This document shows, in pieces, positions 12,665 through 13,973 of a DNA stretch of 13,973 nucleotides. A program made the translations under genes and the position numbers. Position 1 is the first letter of the stretch; each line of letters begins with the position of its first letter. The notes under the pieces were generated by a model that was not told where the DNA came from, searched no databases, and worked only from the letters and a program-made list of their open reading frames with translations. The stretch is from positions 1-13,973 of the forward strand of contig JAAMXP010002813.1 of NCBI GenBank assembly GCA_019693395.1, given 5' to 3'. Origin of the DNA: Ettlia oleoabundans (lineage: Eukaryota > Chlorophyta > Chlorophyceae > Chlamydomonadales).

Positions 12665-13629
12665 CTGCGGGAGAAGGGCAGGGCAGACTGCGTACGTTAC
12701 CAAACTCGCCACACGTCACCCTGCTGCCACCAACACACCGCCGGCTGCCGGCACACTGTCAACTGCCGCCAGCACATGTGCACCCACCTCGTCCACACGC
12801 GGCAGCGGGTGCATCACCACCGCATCCTGCTTCATGCGCTTCAAGGTTTCTGCGTTAATGATGTACTTGCCCTTGGCCTTCTCGTAGTCGTCAGGCCTGC
12901 ATGTGCAAAAGGCTAGGGATTTTGTGTGCGCATGTATGTGCGCATCTATGATGGGAAGAAGGCAGACTGTTGCCGCCCTTAGACCAGGGTGGGCTGGAGA
13001 TAAGGCAGTGTCGATTGAAGAGGTGAGGAGGCAGGGTTGGAAGGGCGAGCAGAGGTTGGCAAAGCTGTGTGGCAAGTAGCTTGAAACATGGATGAGAGAG
13101 CGGGTTGGGGGGTGCAGAAGGGCCACGCATGCTAACTGGTGTGCTGCCTGTTTGTGCTGTCCAACCTGTCTTGGAATCGCTCCTTTTGGATGCGGGTTTG
13201 GTACAGAACATCCACGTCAGACGCCACCTGGCAGCAGCAGGCCAGGTGCAGGCAGGGACCAGGTCCTAAAGACTTAGCGGTTGGGTGAATGGGGTTATTG
13301 GTGCAAACAGGACGCAGGGGGGCGAGCAAGTGCTGGTGCTTGCGCCAGCAAGATGCAAACAATGAAGCTGGGCCCTAACGAACCACTAATAGGGCGCTGG
13401 CAAGGCAGCGCTTTCCAACTCCCTTGGGGCTCGAAAAGAAAGCACAACCACCAAAAGTTCAGTTGAGACAGTGACCCAATCACGGCAAGCCACCAGTCCC
13501 ACTAGCGACCCAATTGCACCCATGAATCCAAGCACGCACCCACTCACCCACCTGTGCCAGGTCGTCCACCTCCTCCCAGTTCACCCCCACACTGCTCAGG
13601 TAGCTCTTGATGTCGTCCTTCATGCGACA
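12545..13629 (-). CDS. PYRB: Aspartate carbamoyltransferase, C-terminal four exons (5' part beyond window)
   Basis: This enzyme joins carbamoyl phosphate and L-aspartate to N-carbamoyl-aspartate, the second step of pyrimidine synthesis; in plants and algae it works in the chloroplast as a trimer. Exons: 13552-13629, 13166-13227, 12788-12896 and 12545-12664, about 122 residues, all GT-AG with matching phases. Seen: [32 protein letters not shown], which holds the Arg and Gln that bind aspartate (Arg229 and Gln231 in the E. coli enzyme); [11 protein letters not shown], the HPLPR active-site loop; and [20 protein letters not shown], the conserved C-terminal helix. Family enzymes have about 310 residues, so roughly the last 40 percent is here: most of the aspartate domain. 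The carbamoyl-phosphate domain and transit peptide lie to the right. The C-terminus LEGRQYGH is somewhat longer than in land plants as I recall them. Confidence 0.95.
12788..12896 (-). CDS. PYRB: Aspartate carbamoyltransferase, HPLPR exon
   Basis: Acceptor CATGCAG, donor GACGAG/GTGGGT. It begins with the last base of an Arg codon and encodes [20 protein letters not shown], then [11 protein letters not shown]. Confidence 0.95.
13166..13227 (-). CDS. PYRB: Aspartate carbamoyltransferase, aspartate-binding exon
   Basis: 62 bases: [20 protein letters not shown] plus two bases of Arg. Acceptor TGCTGCCAG, donor GACAG/GTTGGA (a weak donor, but phase and homology fit). Confidence 0.93.
13552..13629 (-). 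CDS. PYRB: Aspartate carbamoyltransferase, first exon seen
   Basis: 78 bases, acceptor TTATGTGCAG, donor [32 protein letters not shown], then VDDLAQ, which corresponds to the (V)RMKDDIK segment of plant enzymes. Confidence 0.92.
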
Positions 13630-13973
13630 CTGCACATAAGCACACACAAACACACACATGCAACTACAAATGACACGGGCAGGGGTGGGATGGGACGGCT
13701 TGGGACAGGCAGCACAGGCACAGAGGGCAGGATGAGCATGGCAGGTGGGTGGAGTGGAGTGGAGCAGAGGGCAATCAGAAGCCGTGCGCACCCGTGCTTG
13801 CGTGGGTACATGTTAGGAAAGCGGACGGCACCAATCCCTCCTGCCTGCCTGACACTTACGCTATGCAGCACCCCCTCTGCCGGGCTGTGCTGGTCAGTTT
13901 TTGCCACCTGGCTGCCCTCACTATCTCCACACCTACGCATTTACATCCCCCCAACCCCACCCCACCCCACCTC
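13630..13973 (-). other. Probably intron of the carbamoyltransferase gene
   Basis: The sequence just right of 13629 is pyrimidine-rich on the minus strand and leads into TTATGTGCAG, as expected of an intron end. A consensus donor GTAAGT occurs at 13860, after a short open piece reading AEGVLHS, but this does not match the family sequence before RMKDDIK, so I do not call it an exon. Confidence 0.5.

Noticed and set aside
13861..13912. Short piece before a GTAAGT donor as a further carbamoyltransferase exon
   Set aside because: Phase could fit, but the translation (ending AEGVLHS) does not match the conserved sequence expected before RMKDDIK.

Overview
The window looks like nuclear DNA of a green alga, most likely volvocine or chlamydomonadalean. 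It is GC-rich, every gene is cut by many short GT-AG introns (about 90 to 370 bases), one exon encodes an algal cell-wall style Ser-Pro-Pro-Pro-Pro repeat, and a plant-type aspartate carbamoyltransferase lies at the right end. No bacterial operon, CRISPR array, RNA gene or recognisable transposon was seen.

Positions 1 to about 8955, minus strand: one long gene that runs off the left edge. Its first part (about 6100-8955) carries at least three copies of a module around an L-x-L-x-G ... A-Y-x-x-A-L pattern. From 6114 down to 1562 it is a tandem array of fibronectin type III-like (FN3-like) units, each split into two exons: a short exon B of 105-114 bases and a longer exon A of 168-219 bases, the last A being cut to 86. 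Introns in the array are phase 0. The array is broken by a proline-rich exon (1155-1439) with phase 2 introns, then continues as a divergent unit and two nearly identical fused exons (1-263 and 426-900). Reading frame is conserved across all the junctions between 6940 and 1, which supports a single gene of more than 1,160 codons in that part. I infer a secreted or wall-associated glycoprotein. The 5' part between 7051 and 7912, the start and any signal peptide are not resolved.

Positions 9124-10844: no gene that I can support. A TATA-like site and a GC-rich hairpin lie in front of the long minus-strand gene.

Positions 10845-12176, plus strand: a complete five- or six-exon gene for a small single-pass membrane protein (about 225-241 residues) with a very acidic C-terminal half. 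I do not recognise the family.

Positions 12177-12544: convergent intergenic DNA with a 23-base tandem repeat.

Positions 12545-13629, minus strand: the last four exons of aspartate carbamoyltransferase (pyrimidine synthesis), with the aspartate-binding residues in place; the rest lies beyond the right edge. The three genes show no sign of a shared pathway; this looks like ordinary gene neighbourhood in an alga, and the interest lies in the exon architecture of the repeat protein.
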